Shown: one piece after another, positions 1 to 11,007 of the stretch
Layout of the letters: each line of letters begins with the position of its first letter
How positions within the stretch are numbered: the stretch's first letter is position 1
The notes under the pieces: model-generated
Databases searched by the model: none
What the model was told of the DNA's origin: nothing
The model's input: only the letters and a program-made list of their open reading frames with translations
Position numbers and translations under genes: made by a program
NCBI GenBank assembly: GCA_040954595.2
Contig: CM082588.2
Span: 5,084,001 to 5,148,000 of the forward strand
Source of the DNA: Balanoglossus misakiensis
Lineage: Eukaryota > Hemichordata
DNA length: 64,000 bases
Direction of reading: 5' to 3'

Positions 1-3000
1 TGTTCCTAATCACATCTGAATTGCAGTCACCTTACGCAACACAATGGCAGAACAAAAGGTGGTATGACAAAAGCCAGATCGGTGGATTGTAACAATCTTC
101 TGGTGTATGACATACCTGATGGATTCCCCCATTGTATTTCACCTCTTATCCACACAGACTTTTCTTTCCAATAACCCGAGTATTGTGTTTCCCTTCATCC
201 CAGACTAACATATCATCAATTATGGATGATCAACTCCCTGTAAATTAACACACAAACACACCTATCCCCGGTTGTACTATATTTCTCATCATCAATCATT
301 TTCCAATAAACCTGTCACAGATATGTCCAAAAAGTGGATCAATTCAAACAAACCCTTTATTGATCTTTTTTTACAGGGGGCTTGCATCAATGCTTTGTTT
401 GCCGATATTTCGACAATCTGACTGAAGACACCTCACTGTTTTTGTTTCAATCTAACTTTGGAGTTCTTTGGTAAATATTTGATGACAAGGGACAAGCTAT
501 TCATCATTGGTTACCATTAGATATTTATTTGGTTTGCAGTCGATCAGCCAAAACATCAACTTGCGTCACCAATCTACAATCTAACGTTACCTAAATGAAT
601 GGTGATACAGCTGTTGGTCAACAGTGACTGATATTTCAGGAAAAACTTCTATGAAACAAAAATGCTCCCCTATCCATACAAAAACATGATTAGTTATGGA
701 CAGTGCCACTTTAAAAGCACCTGCTATACTTGAAGGAAATTAATTTTGCATACAATATTATGATGTTTTCACAACAAAATTAAAAGGTATGGAGCCTGTC
801 ACATTGCTACTACAAGTAAAAGCCAAGACAATCTGCACAGATTATCATGTGTTGAACACCAACATATAATGTTCTTTTAGTTTTATCTTCTTTATATTGG
901 TGTCTTTTAAGTCTTAATCACTAAGCCTATCAGTCAGAAGATTGCATCTTATTCTACATAGCAATCAGATATGTTTGTAGATTATTTTGATTTTTCCATT
1001 CTTTTTTCGTCAACTGGGCATGAACTTAATTTTATTGATTTTTATTTAATAATATCTTCTGATAGTTTCTGTGGCATAGAAAATCAGTTAACCGCTATCT
1101 GAAATTGACAATGTCCATGGTACAATTGTATTGTAATATACATGGTAGAAGGCTGAGATCTACCCAGTCCCTTCTCTGATGTAAAACTTCATCCAGCCAT
1201 AAAAATAGTTTTGGACTTGACCACGGTATGGGTCAAAGCATGGACGTACGTCATTGGTTAAAGTGATCTTGTACTACAATGCATACAGCCATCTTGTAAC
1301 ACAGTGGGCACCTAATGGTGTACCAACTTGGCATGGCATTGACCACGGTCACTTGACACTGACACATCAGACAACAAGAACTTTGAAGTCCTCACAACAA
1401 CAAGGGATCTCAAACAAGTGAAGTAATAAAAACCATGGTATTTTTTGCGGTAATGTATTCCTTGACAGACCAATTTCATTCAACCATTTACACTTAACAG
1501 CTAGTTGGGTCGTATTGTGGTAGTGAATTGAAACAATACATGCAAGAATTGACACATTGTTGGCAGCGACAAAAAATCTATATTTGCAGCACGGTACTGG
1601 TTTAGAAAAAGTAAGACACTGCCAGACGCATGGAAGGCATAGAAAATTTCCAGATGTCCAAGTCTACAATTGGTCGAGTGTCATGTTATACACAATGTGT
1701 AAATTGAGCCCCAAATCATCAGCTGTTGCCCTAAGCGCCGCAAAGCTGGTGGATTGGTCAGGCCATTATGTCATTTTGCAGCTGTTACGGTGCTTAACCA
1801 ATCAATGATCTTGTTGTTTATTGAGCTATTAACACATAACAGTGAACAGTTATAAAACAAAGTGTTTGTAATCACCGAAAACACTGAATAGCATTGAATT
1901 GAAATTGAGTACTCAACACAAAACGCTCACACATTGTTTACACGACTGTCACCTATTGTACATTGCAAAACACCGTTCGACGAAAGAAATTAACAGGTTA
2001 CAATTTCAACAATGAAATTAGACAAAACAATATCAACTTACCCGGCTGCTTTTCGCTTGCGTTGCTTTGTTCTATGTTAAATTGTACCACCAGTGGGGGT
2101 ATGACATTTGACAATATTTGAGTTGACAAGTGTGTTCTGTACTTAACTGCAACCACTGCACTGGGACAGGATCGCGAATAATGCAGTGTTGATTAATATT
2201 ATAAGCTCCCTAAAAATGACACAATGCGACAAAAGGCTCACTGGTGAGCTTAACAGACCGGTTTCACATATAACACCACGCCACGTAAATAATGCAAAGA
2301 CAAAACACCTTCGGTACAGTTACTTTAGTTTATCCAGCCGTCAGACGAGTTAATCACTTTAAAGGAAATATTTACCGCACCAACACACCGGGATATCCTT
2401 TGAGGTCACCTAACCTCGTGCTCAAAACACAAACTGTAATGGTAAAATAAAACACAAAAATATCTAAGTTTCGACAATGGTATAGGAATATAACATATGT
2501 TTTTCTATTTTATTGCAAACTGTATGTGCATACAACATTTTAAATTGCATTATTCACACTGTGTTGAATTCACTTTGGTGAAAATAAATTACTATAGAAG
2601 AAGGGTGTCGCGTAAACAATACCGTTGCTAAGGGGAAAGGCGGGGCTGAGCTTGCTGAACTCATCGATGATACATGAAAATAATATAATCAATCGTTTCT
2701 AAGTTTAGGCACGTACGTCTGTATGTACATAGACACCATTCCACTGTCTGTGGTGTGTATCAGCCAACCAAACATTGATATTACACTTTAAAATTTAATG
2801 ATATGCCTATACATGTAGTAGGCCTAATTTTATGGTCAGCAAATAAGCTTATGAAATACAAATGACTTCTTAGCCCTAATATTCACATATTACACAATGA
2901 TACACATATTATTACTTCTCATTCTAGTCATTGTTTGAGGCTTATCGCCATAAAACTTAAAAGGCCAGATAATTTAATTAGCCTTATAACCCTATGGTGA

Positions 3001-3597
3001 TATTGGTAGGCGATATGACGTTTGTTAATTAACCAAAGTTGATGAAATGATTAATTTAAGATCAGGAGAAAAAGGAAACGTTTAGGCCTAGTTTCCGAAG
3101 GAGTCATCTGATTGAAATTACACGAAGCAAACTCGACATGCAGTTAAAAGTTGTTTGCGCTTACACTAGAGGGCGCCGATATGTGTTCTTTTCCACAGAT
3201 CATGTTTATCAGAAAATGATTAACTTTTATGTAAGAATAGACAGGAGATCAAACCATGAACAGCCAGCCATGCAGTTGTAAGGCCTAATGTTTGGTAGAC
3301 TCAACTTTCCATGATGACTAATGTGATTAAATGTGAATATGCAAATGGAACGTATTTTTTCTATAACACACATCAACGCGTCGGGAAAATCCACTTAGGA
3401 CTAGAATATTTTTTCCATTTCCTAAGCCTATAACAACATTACGAAAAATCCCAGCCCTCCCATGTTAATTTTGTCCGGGCATTTGAAATGTCAATGAACT
3501 TTTTTGAACGCTCCGACCCTTGAACCAAGATGATTAACGTTTAATTCCTATTTTTTGTCAAACAGTGCAGCTTGTTTGCAAAGTCTGTTGGTCAAAA
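1..3597. other. Left flank, no recognised gene
   Basis: AT-rich DNA with no reading frame that I can assign to a family; the longest open frames are under 90 codons and look random. On the minus strand a strong splice donor (GTAAGT) sits at about 2036-2041, just after a GC-richer stretch (2042-2100). It could be the end of a 5' non-coding exon of a gene lying to the left of the window, but nothing else supports this. A CTCF-like motif is listed separately at 3164-3177. The last few hundred bases should contain the promoter of the first dehydrogenase gene, but I see no clear TATA box. Confidence 0.4.
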
Positions 3598-5125
3598 ATG
3601 GACATGCTGAATGATCCGCTTCGACTTCGAGAAATCGAAAAAATGGACACGGTTCGAGAGAAGCAGGAGGCTAGGTACAGAGCCAGATTTGCGCAGTGTG
3701 TGGGAATATATCTCCTGCTACTGGGTTCGGCGATAGCTGTTTTTGCTGAGTTTGGACCCCGGCTAACCGGCATGACAAGTGCATGGTCGGCTTACATTTG
3801 TGGTGCAGGGGGTTGGCTGTTTATGTACGCTTTCCTTCGTGTTCACTTCCCCCGCTGGACGTGGAATGGCTACGGACCCGTCACGCCCATCAAGAAGGCT
3901 ATGTTCGTTGCAAACTGCGACACACCTCTTGGTTTTTACACGGTGAAAAAACTAGACTGGATCGCCACTATATTTGCTGGAACTAAAAACCCAGGTATGC
4001 CAAGAAGTGTATGTAGTTGAGTAAAAATTCATTTTCCGCGTATTCTGGTGGGAGGTTGCTTGGTTTGGAGGGATGTATAGTCATCGTTGCTTTTAGGTGT
4101 AATTGACGTCTCTGTCTCTTTTTCCCTTCCCCCCTCTATCCCTTCTCTCTCAGATGGTGAGTTACCAAAGAAACTGGTAGAAGAATGTACCAATCGTATT
4201 GTCATCGTACCTCTTGACGTCACTTCCGATAAATCGGTTGCCCAGGCAGTGGAAACCATTGATCAACACTTAAAGAAGAGTAACAATGGCAAGTATTGTT
4301 TTGGAAACAAGAGGGAACCGTTGTAATATAATCGTAAACGCACAGATCATTGACTAGTGTACCAAGATTAAAGGTGGTTTTACCTGTGCTCTCGGTTGCA
4401 CCTCCCCTAAACACCTGCACAATTTTTTACAGACCTGTGGGCCATCGTTAATAATGCCAGTGTCACAATGAGAGGCGAAGTTGAATGGACACCTGTTGAT
4501 AGATTTAAACAAGCGGCAGAGGTCAATGTGTACGGCATGGTACGGATAACGAAAGCCTTTTTGCCTTTGATCAGGAAAAATCAAGGTACGTTTCTTTAGG
4601 CTAAACTTTGAACCACATATATCTACTACGTACCCGTGGCATCGCGATACTAGTGCTAGATGTTCGAACTCTGGATTCGAGAAACAGAAAGAGAGAGAGA
4701 GAGGCAGACACACAAACAATTGTATAAACATGATCTTTAGAAAGCCAGACGTTGTTGATTTGATGTAAAATGATATGCGATCGACCCATTCAGTAAGAGT
4801 TAACTATACTTATGAAATAACTCCCTTTTACAGGTCGAATTGTGAATATCCAAGATATGTATGGCCGTTTCTCAGAACCCGGGTGTGCAGCATACGCTAT
4901 GACTAAGTACACATCGGAGAGTTTCTCCGATGCCCTGACTTACGAAATGCATCAGTGGGGAGTCAAGGTCAGTTGCCGCAGTATAGATTTGGTCAAATTT
5001 CAAATATGGTTTCATTTGTTGTGTGTACATTTCGAAAGGGCTTAAAACAGAAGCGAAGTCATTGGTGGTGGTGGTGGTGGTGGTGGTGGTGGTGGTGGTG
5101 GTGGTGGTGGTGGTGGTGGTGGTGG

Positions 5126-5157
<32 letters not shown>

Positions 5158-5545
5158 ATGATGATGATGATACCCTTTGATTCGTCAGGTATGTGTGGTG
5201 GAAATCGACAGGCACTTCGCGGGAGTCCATGACGTCATCGACGCAAGAGATCAATGGGAACGCTTGGACGAGAAGTGCCAGAGGCATTACGGGAGATCCT
5301 ACTACGACGATCGTATTGCATCCTGGGAAAGGGAAGAGAAGTCTTGCGACGCTGATTTGAGGCCGGTCGTAGACGCGATTTGCGATGCCGTGTTTTCGAG
5401 GATACCGCGACGGAGATACTACGTCGGGGGAATGAAATCGTTCTGTAAAGTTGTCTTTCGTGGAACTCTGCCATCGTGCCTGACCGATAAAATCATCGAA
5501 AGTCGATATTCTTCTCTCATTAGTCCAACAATCCTTACCCGCTAA
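3598..5545 (+). CDS. BDH1-like short-chain dehydrogenase, copy 1 (probable pseudoenzyme)
   Basis: Five exons: 3598-3994, 4154-4288, 4433-4585, 4834-4967 and 5189-5545; phases match and give 391 residues. The closest family I recognise is SDR9C, which includes mitochondrial D-beta-hydroxybutyrate dehydrogenase BDH1. Two membrane segments (about 36-52 and 61-80) precede a Rossmann domain. The fold is clear, but key motifs are altered. The cofactor Gly motif reads ANCDTPLG (105-112) where BDH1 has TGCDSGFG. NNAG is NNAS (184-187). The catalytic Ser position is Asp236. The PG motif after strand 6 is I279-D280. Only YxxxK (Tyr249, Lys253) is kept. Normal BDH1-type oxidoreductase activity is therefore doubtful. 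Intron 2 appears to use a GC donor (4289); a GT donor nine bases upstream would also keep frame. Intron 4 holds a long GGT/GAT microsatellite. An AATAAA lies at 5766-5771. The next gene is a tandem paralogue. Confidence 0.85.
5064..5172. repeat. (GGT)n-(GAT)n microsatellite
   Basis: About 21 GGT units (5064-5126) run directly into a GAT array (5127-5172, with one interruption). It lies in intron 4 of the first dehydrogenase gene, ending some 16 bases before the splice acceptor. Open frames through it (poly-Val then poly-Met) are artefacts. Confidence 0.95.
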
Positions 5546-5787
5546 TTAAAGAAAATGTCACTAATCGGCGCTGTATTTCTTGCCCATACTTTTGTTATAT
5601 ATACTCTGTCGTCTGTAGCGTTGTTTAGAGAAGAAACGCCAGAGATGAGGACAAACATGATACACTGAACATTTTACCTGAGAATGTGAGATGCAAAACT
5701 GGGATCAACGCGTTGTATATAATATATACAATATAAAGGAGGAGCTATTAAAATTTGACACTGACAATAAAGTACTGGTCTTGCCTG

Positions 5788-5850
5788 AGCCTCTCTCTCT
5801 GTCTGTCTCTGTCTCTCTCTCTCTCTATATCTATCTATCTCTCTCTTCTA
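5788..5850. repeat. CT-rich microsatellite
   Basis: Imperfect CT/CTGT/CTAT repeats between the two dehydrogenase genes, just after the probable polyadenylation signal of the first one. Confidence 0.8.
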
Positions 5851-5895
5851 ATAAAGCTACACCTACAGTATACCAACTTACCATAAGTCTTACGT

Positions 5896-5917
5896 TGACC
5901 TTAATGACCTTTGACCC
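5896..5917. promoter_or_regulatory. Triple nuclear-receptor half-site (DR3 plus DR1)
   Basis: Three direct half-sites: TGACCT (5896-5901), TGACCT (5905-5910) and TGACCC (5912-5917), spaced by three bases and one base. Read on the other strand, the last two form a perfect DR1 (GGGTCA-A-AGGTCA), the type bound by HNF4, RXR heterodimers and PPAR/RXR. The site lies about 430 bases upstream of the ATG of the second dehydrogenase gene. Binding and function are inferred. Confidence 0.5.
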
Positions 5918-6347
5918 TACGTGCCCGAGCGCGCCCTCTGGAATAGGTCAGGTGCAGGAGACAAAAAGTTTGGGGAGTCGCATCTTGCATCTGAACAAAC
6001 TCCCTTTTCCGTGCAAATAGAAACGTGTTATTGAGGCGTGATGCATTCGTAGAGGACGAGCCTCTGTACGACAACAACTACATGCGTTGCCGGTCATCGT
6101 GAGCGGAAGCAGATCGCCTGAATGATCATTGATCTGCTCGAGTACTGATGTTGACATCGACAATGGATGACCCCGGTGACGATGTCAACAAACTTTGCCG
6201 GTGTAACCAACCCTTGAACTGATCATCGGGGACTGTAAACTGATCAAGAGACGATCGCAGTTATTCGGTGTGTCTATGAGTGAGTACTTCAAGCTTCGAG
6301 AGTGAGAAGTTTCATTTCCCCTCTCTGGCAACCCTGGTTCATATAAA

Positions 6348-8096
6348 ATGCCGGTGGTAAATGAAGAAGTGGCCAAACGCAAGAAACGCCTGGAGATACA
6401 GTCATTGCGGTTCAATGCGCGATTCCGTGTATCCGTTAGCGTTTACCTACTACTTCTAGGGTCAGCAGTGACTGTTTCAGCCGTGTATATTCCACGGCTG
6501 ATTGGCCAAACAACTACCTGGTCAGTATACATCAGTGGTGCGCTGGGTTTTCTGTGTATGTACTTGGTCTTACAAACTCTCTTTCCTCGCTGGACTTGGG
6601 ATGGATATGGTTTTGTCCTACCAGTGAAAAAGGCTGTGTTGGTTACAAGCTGTGATACAAAACTTGGTTATTACATGGTGAAGCGAATGGACAGTGGGAT
6701 TGTTACTATTTTTGCAGGGACTAAGAATCCAGGTGGGTTTTTCAATCAGCGATTGATGTTGGCCATAAACACACTTCGAACAGTTCGACACGCCCTACTG
6801 AATATGCATATATAGGTATATGAGCACCCCCCCCCCCCCGTAGGAAAAAAACACAAAAGAAATTTCATGAGTGCTGTTTTTGGTTTCTACCACAGAGGGT
6901 GAACTGCCGAGGAGACTTTCAGAAGAATGTACAAACCGTCTAGTCATCCTGCCTCTTGATGTCACTTCTGAGGAATCTGTCACAGCGGCGATGGATAGTA
7001 TGGAACAAACATTGAGGAAACGAAACCATGGTAACTTCACTGGGAAAAACTCATATAAAGCCCAAAACAACTGCAGTAGATTAAAAACACACACATGATA
7101 ATAATTAATATTCATATTTTATTTATTGACAGATTTGTGGGGCATTGTTAACAATTGTAGCATTGCACAGAGAAGTGAAATCGAGTGGACTCATATCGAC
7201 ACATTTAAGCAATTAGCTGAGGTTAATGTATATGGTATGGTTCGTGTAACAAAAGCAGTCTTGCCACAGTTAAGACGAACGAAAGGTATGGAACTCGTCA
7301 AGTACCTCAATGAAAACATTCTTAATACTGTATAGTCAATTTGGGGCAGTGTGCCAATCACTTTACCAACTCTGTGATTCCTGCAGTGCAAGTACATATA
7401 ATCACAAAATAATGCTCTTTGTGTATACAGTATAAACAAAATGTGAAGACGGTCTTTTTTTTGCATTCACAGGTCGTATTGTCAACATCCAGTACATGCA
7501 TAGCAACTTCTCAGGACCTGGAAGTGCGGCCTATTCAATGACAAAGTCTGCTGTGGAGAGTTTTTCCAGTGCTCTACGTTATGAAATGCAGCAATGGGGA
7601 ATCAAGGTGAGAAGCTCATGTAGGGAAAGACAATTGAATTGAATAAAGTCATGTTTTATAGCTCCAATAGTGGCCATGTGATAGATTAGTCAAGAATACT
7701 ACTTTAAGAACCGAAACTAACAGTTCAGAAATATTGTCTTTTCAGGTTTGCAACATTGAAATACACAGACACTTCAAGGGAATCGATGACGTCATCAACA
7801 AAGAGGAATTGTGGGACAGACTGGATGAAAAGTGTCAGCGGCATTATGGGAGATTATACTATGACAGTCGCAATTCACTGTGGGAGAGAGAATTGAGGTC
7901 TGGGGACGGTGACTTGAGGCCAATCATCCTGTCGGTCGTTGATGGTTTGTGGTCGAGAATACCGCGGGATAGATACTATGTTGGTGGTCTGAATGAACTG
8001 TTGAAAGCAATCGCGTGTTGTGCCTTTCCAACTTTGCTGACCGACAAGCTGTTTCATTCACCCTACCCTGTTAAACCAGCTGTACTTTCTCGATAA
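6348..8096 (+). CDS. BDH1-like short-chain dehydrogenase, copy 2 (probable pseudoenzyme)
   Basis: Tandem paralogue of the preceding gene with the same five-exon plan: 6348-6732, 6896-7030, 7133-7285, 7473-7606 and 7746-8096. Exons 2-4 have exactly the same lengths as in copy 1 (135, 153 and 134 bases). The product is 385 residues with two N-terminal membrane segments and a degenerate SDR domain. The Gly motif is TSCDTKLG (100-107), NNAG is NNCS (180-183), the catalytic Ser position is Tyr232, and the PG motif is I275-H276. YxxxK (Tyr245, Lys249) is kept. The frame is intact and all introns are GT-AG, so this is not a simple pseudogene. The conserved N- and C-terminal regions suggest a retained, perhaps non-catalytic, membrane role, which is inference. 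A nuclear-receptor element lies upstream at 5896-5917. An AATAAA at 8199-8204 is the likely polyadenylation signal. Confidence 0.85.
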
Positions 8097-8198
8097 ATTC
8101 ACTTCAAATGTATTGATGTTAATTTTTTTCTGGTTTACTTTACTTTAAGCAGAGGGACATCAACACAAACACACATGTAAATACATGGTACAATTTCC

Positions 8199-8204
8199 AA
8201 TAAA
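8199..8204 (+). terminator. Polyadenylation signal of dehydrogenase copy 2
   Basis: AATAAA about 100 bases after the stop codon of the second dehydrogenase gene. Confidence 0.5.
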
Positions 8205-8379
8205 TTACGAATTTTGCAAAAACCACGAAATTAGACTGAATCGAAATTTGAATAAGTTATTGTATGTATTGTCCAGTGTATGTGTGTATACAAGACAAGG
8301 TTCATCACATTTCATGTGTACAGGCAGAACACATCACCCTGTGGTGATCGACTCAACACAGAAAAATACACAGCAAATT

Positions 8380-9560
8380 TATTAACGAAAAATCGCCCGC
8401 ACTCGAGAGAAAGTTTGCCCTGAAAAAAAAGTTCTCCACTAACTTTTGGCTCAGGTATTTTCTCTCGGGTAAAGCAGCCTTTAGTTCTAAAAGTTGGTGA
8501 CATCATAAGACCCCCCAGCACTTTCCGCATAAGGCATATTCCACTAATATTATCAGCCGTTGGTGGCGACATTAAACAATTTCTATCAGAGGATTCTGTC
8601 CTGTATGTCAGAACTGAGTCTCAAAGAATTTTGTTGACCTTCCAAAGGAATCTAGACCAACAGGTGAAGACTGTCTGGCAATGTACGCACGTTTCTAATA
8701 TTAATTTAAATGTCTAGACTTCGCGGTGAACCTCGGCTATTCTGATTGGTCGATTACTTTCCGCTCACCTGAATCGGGTGGACCACAGCGCTTGTGATTG
8801 GTCAATACATTCTGGGCTGTTGTAACGTAGAGTCGCCGGACCAAGTTTGTTGACCCGGCCTATAAAGTTTGTCCGCATCTCTGACCTTTCTCTGACCAAC
8901 GCAGCAGACGACAAGAAAAATTATCTGAGCAAAAAGTCATTCGAGGAACTTTGCTCAACTTTTTTTTCTCTCGCGTTCGTGTGCGACAGATTTTAGTTAA
9001 AAGAATTGTTGGTGGACACTGTCCGAACATATAGTAAGTGATATTTTCTACAGTGTTTTTTTGCCGTACCCGACGTTGGTGGCGACATGAAAAAATTCCT
9101 ATCAGAGGACACCGTGTGTGCATGTCAGACAGTCCTAATTTTGTTGACCTTCCAAAAGAACCATTGAACCAACAGGTGCAAACTGTCTGGTAATATGAAT
9201 GAGCGTTTTCAATACATATGTAAATTAAATAGGTCACTACTTCATTAATTATTCAATGAGGTCGCCATTTAATTAAACATTCGTGACGTAAACTAGTACA
9301 TTTTAATTAGCTAGTGAAGTTACTTGTCATATCCTCCGTTGGTGGCGACAATAAAAATGCCAGACCATGTCAGAACTGACTCTCAATCTCTTTGCCTTTC
9401 CAAAGGAACCTAGCTTTTTATAACATGCAGTGCGAATCCGCCTGGCAATGTACGCGCGTGTTCTATACATGTTTAGAATTTATGATTTTTTGTTTGTGTG
9501 AACAGGACGGGGAATTATCTGAACAAAAAAAGCATTGGAGGAACTTTCCAGTACTTTTAT
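8380..9560. repeat. Three decayed copies of an unknown repeat unit
   Basis: The 14-mer CGTTGGTGGCGACA occurs at 8559, 9074 and 9337. Each is followed by about 140 bases of related sequence, including CTTTCCAAAGGAA/CTTCCAAAAGAA-type blocks and a CTGTCTGG or CCGCCTGG block. The first copy stays open for about 45 codons; the others are broken. A promoter-like stretch lies between copies 1 and 2: three ATTGGTC boxes (8746-8807), a TATA box (about 8860-8867) and a GTAAGT donor near 9032. A sequence around 8915-8965 recurs at about 9512-9562. The 14-mer begins like the primer-binding site after a retroviral-type LTR (TGG complementary to a tRNA CCA end), so LTR-retroelement debris is one possibility. 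I cannot identify the family. Confidence 0.5.
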
Positions 9561-9577
9561 TTTAGTGAAAACGTTGA

Positions 9578-11007
9578 CTATGACGTATACACTTTGCTTT
9601 TGTCTGGTTTTTCCGCCCCATAAAATGTTTTTCCGAGTCCAATATCCTCCACGCCTCTTTCTCTTAAACTTTTCAGCTGCGGATTGTCCGGGTATTCTTT
9701 CTCCAAAGCCGTGAGTTTGAGATCGGTGACGAAAGTGAACACGCGATAGTAGGAGACGCGGCATAACTGTGACGCGTTGTCCCTCAGCACTAACGCGTCC
9801 TCTTTACCCTGGACAGTTTTCATCTTTTGCGGGTCTATGCACTCTTCCAGGAATTCTTGTTGTTTGCGTCTGAAATGAGATAAGTCGTCCTGAAAACTTG
9901 GCCCGTATGCCTCCACCTTCTCCCAGAACGTTCGGTTGAAGTGTTCGTACAGCTTGACGTCCGCCTTGTTCCAGACCCGTATCCGTCGCCTCAGTTCGGC
10001 CGACATCGGATTTCGGAGTCGCTCGTTTCTGAACCCCTTCGGGATGTAGAGAATGTCTTCAAACTCCCAGCACAATAAGTCCTTGAGCAGGATCAGGGAT
10101 TCGTCGAAGTATTCCGCCAACATGACCAGGTCCAGCTCATTATCTAATTGGTAGATTTTTAAGTCAATCATGGGGTCGGAGCTGATGTACCGCTTGGGGA
10201 AACCCAAGGTGTACATCATACCGTTCCTGAGCTGGAATTGCATGGGAAATTTGTAGTGCTGATAACGGTGCGGCTGCATCATGAACGTTTCGAGTGGGTT
10301 TTCCTCCGTTGCCAGATTCAACCTCTTGGCCACTTCGTAGTATCCAAACGCAGACTCGAACCTCTCCACGGGGTCCCTCAGTATGGTCACCAGCATCGCC
10401 CGCGGCACGACTTGGTCCACCTCCGGCTTGTAGTAGCGAAAGTGGCCGGCCAGGATGTCGAAGTCGGGACGATTCTCCCCGCCGTCACCCCACAGCTCGG
10501 AGCGGAAGACCTGCTCCCGGGAGAAAAGTTTCACTTCTTGAAAGATGTGGCTCCTCCGCGGCAGAGCGAATGTCAGGTTGTGGAGGTAACCGTAGCGCTG
10601 TATGATTGTGTTCGCGGTCGTGCTGGCCGTTTTGTGGGTTTTGATGAAAACGATCTTTTTCCAGGGCTGGCAGAGGAGACCCTCGTAGGATGTGGTCCAT
10701 GGTTCTCTTTGTGGAGGAAGTGTGGATCGCCTGTAATATTTGGCAAAATCAGTACTTTGAAACCTGTGGAAGGAAAAATAATAAAATATTAGTATTTGTG
10801 GAAAGAAAAACAATAAAATGTTAATATTGGCATGTGTTGATTTTCTTGTATAAATGTAACTCACATACACACATTAACTCACCGCAACTGAGACATTTTA
10901 TGCTCTAACTTGTTATCGTTCTTCCTCGTCTCCATTTTCCTCAGGGTCAGTAGGGTGATGATGGCACCAGCCAGGACCACATAAACGAACATCAGTTGTT
11001 GTCTCAT
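9578..11007 (-). CDS. Galactose-3-O-sulfotransferase family protein
   Basis: Two exons, 11007-10883 and 10763-9578, joined in phase 2, give 436 residues. The protein is a type II Golgi enzyme: short cytoplasmic tail, membrane anchor at about 5-22, then a luminal sulfotransferase domain. The 5'-phosphosulfate-binding loop of PAPS is KTHKTASTT (83-91), and the 3'-phosphate-binding block is LVTILRDPVERFES (166-179). N-glycosylation sequons such as NLT at 104 are present. The family (GAL3ST1-4, including cerebroside sulfotransferase) moves sulfate from PAPS to the 3-OH of galactose on glycolipids or glycans. Which acceptor is used here cannot be read from the sequence. The length matches the human enzymes (about 420-490). 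The start was chosen as the ATG directly before the anchor. A TATAAAG lies about 13 bases upstream of this ATG. An AATAAA (minus strand, 9556-9561) follows the stop by about 17 bases. Confidence 0.9.

Noticed and set aside
5023-5232. Open frame with poly-Val and poly-Met
   Set aside because: Translation of the GGT/GAT microsatellite in an intron.
3598-8096. Treating the two dehydrogenase genes as pseudogenes
   Set aside because: Both have intact frames, matching exon lengths and good splice sites; altered motifs alone do not make a pseudogene.
10238-10792. 184-codon plus-strand open frame
   Set aside because: Antisense to the GC-rich sulfotransferase exon; the minus-strand frame has all family motifs.
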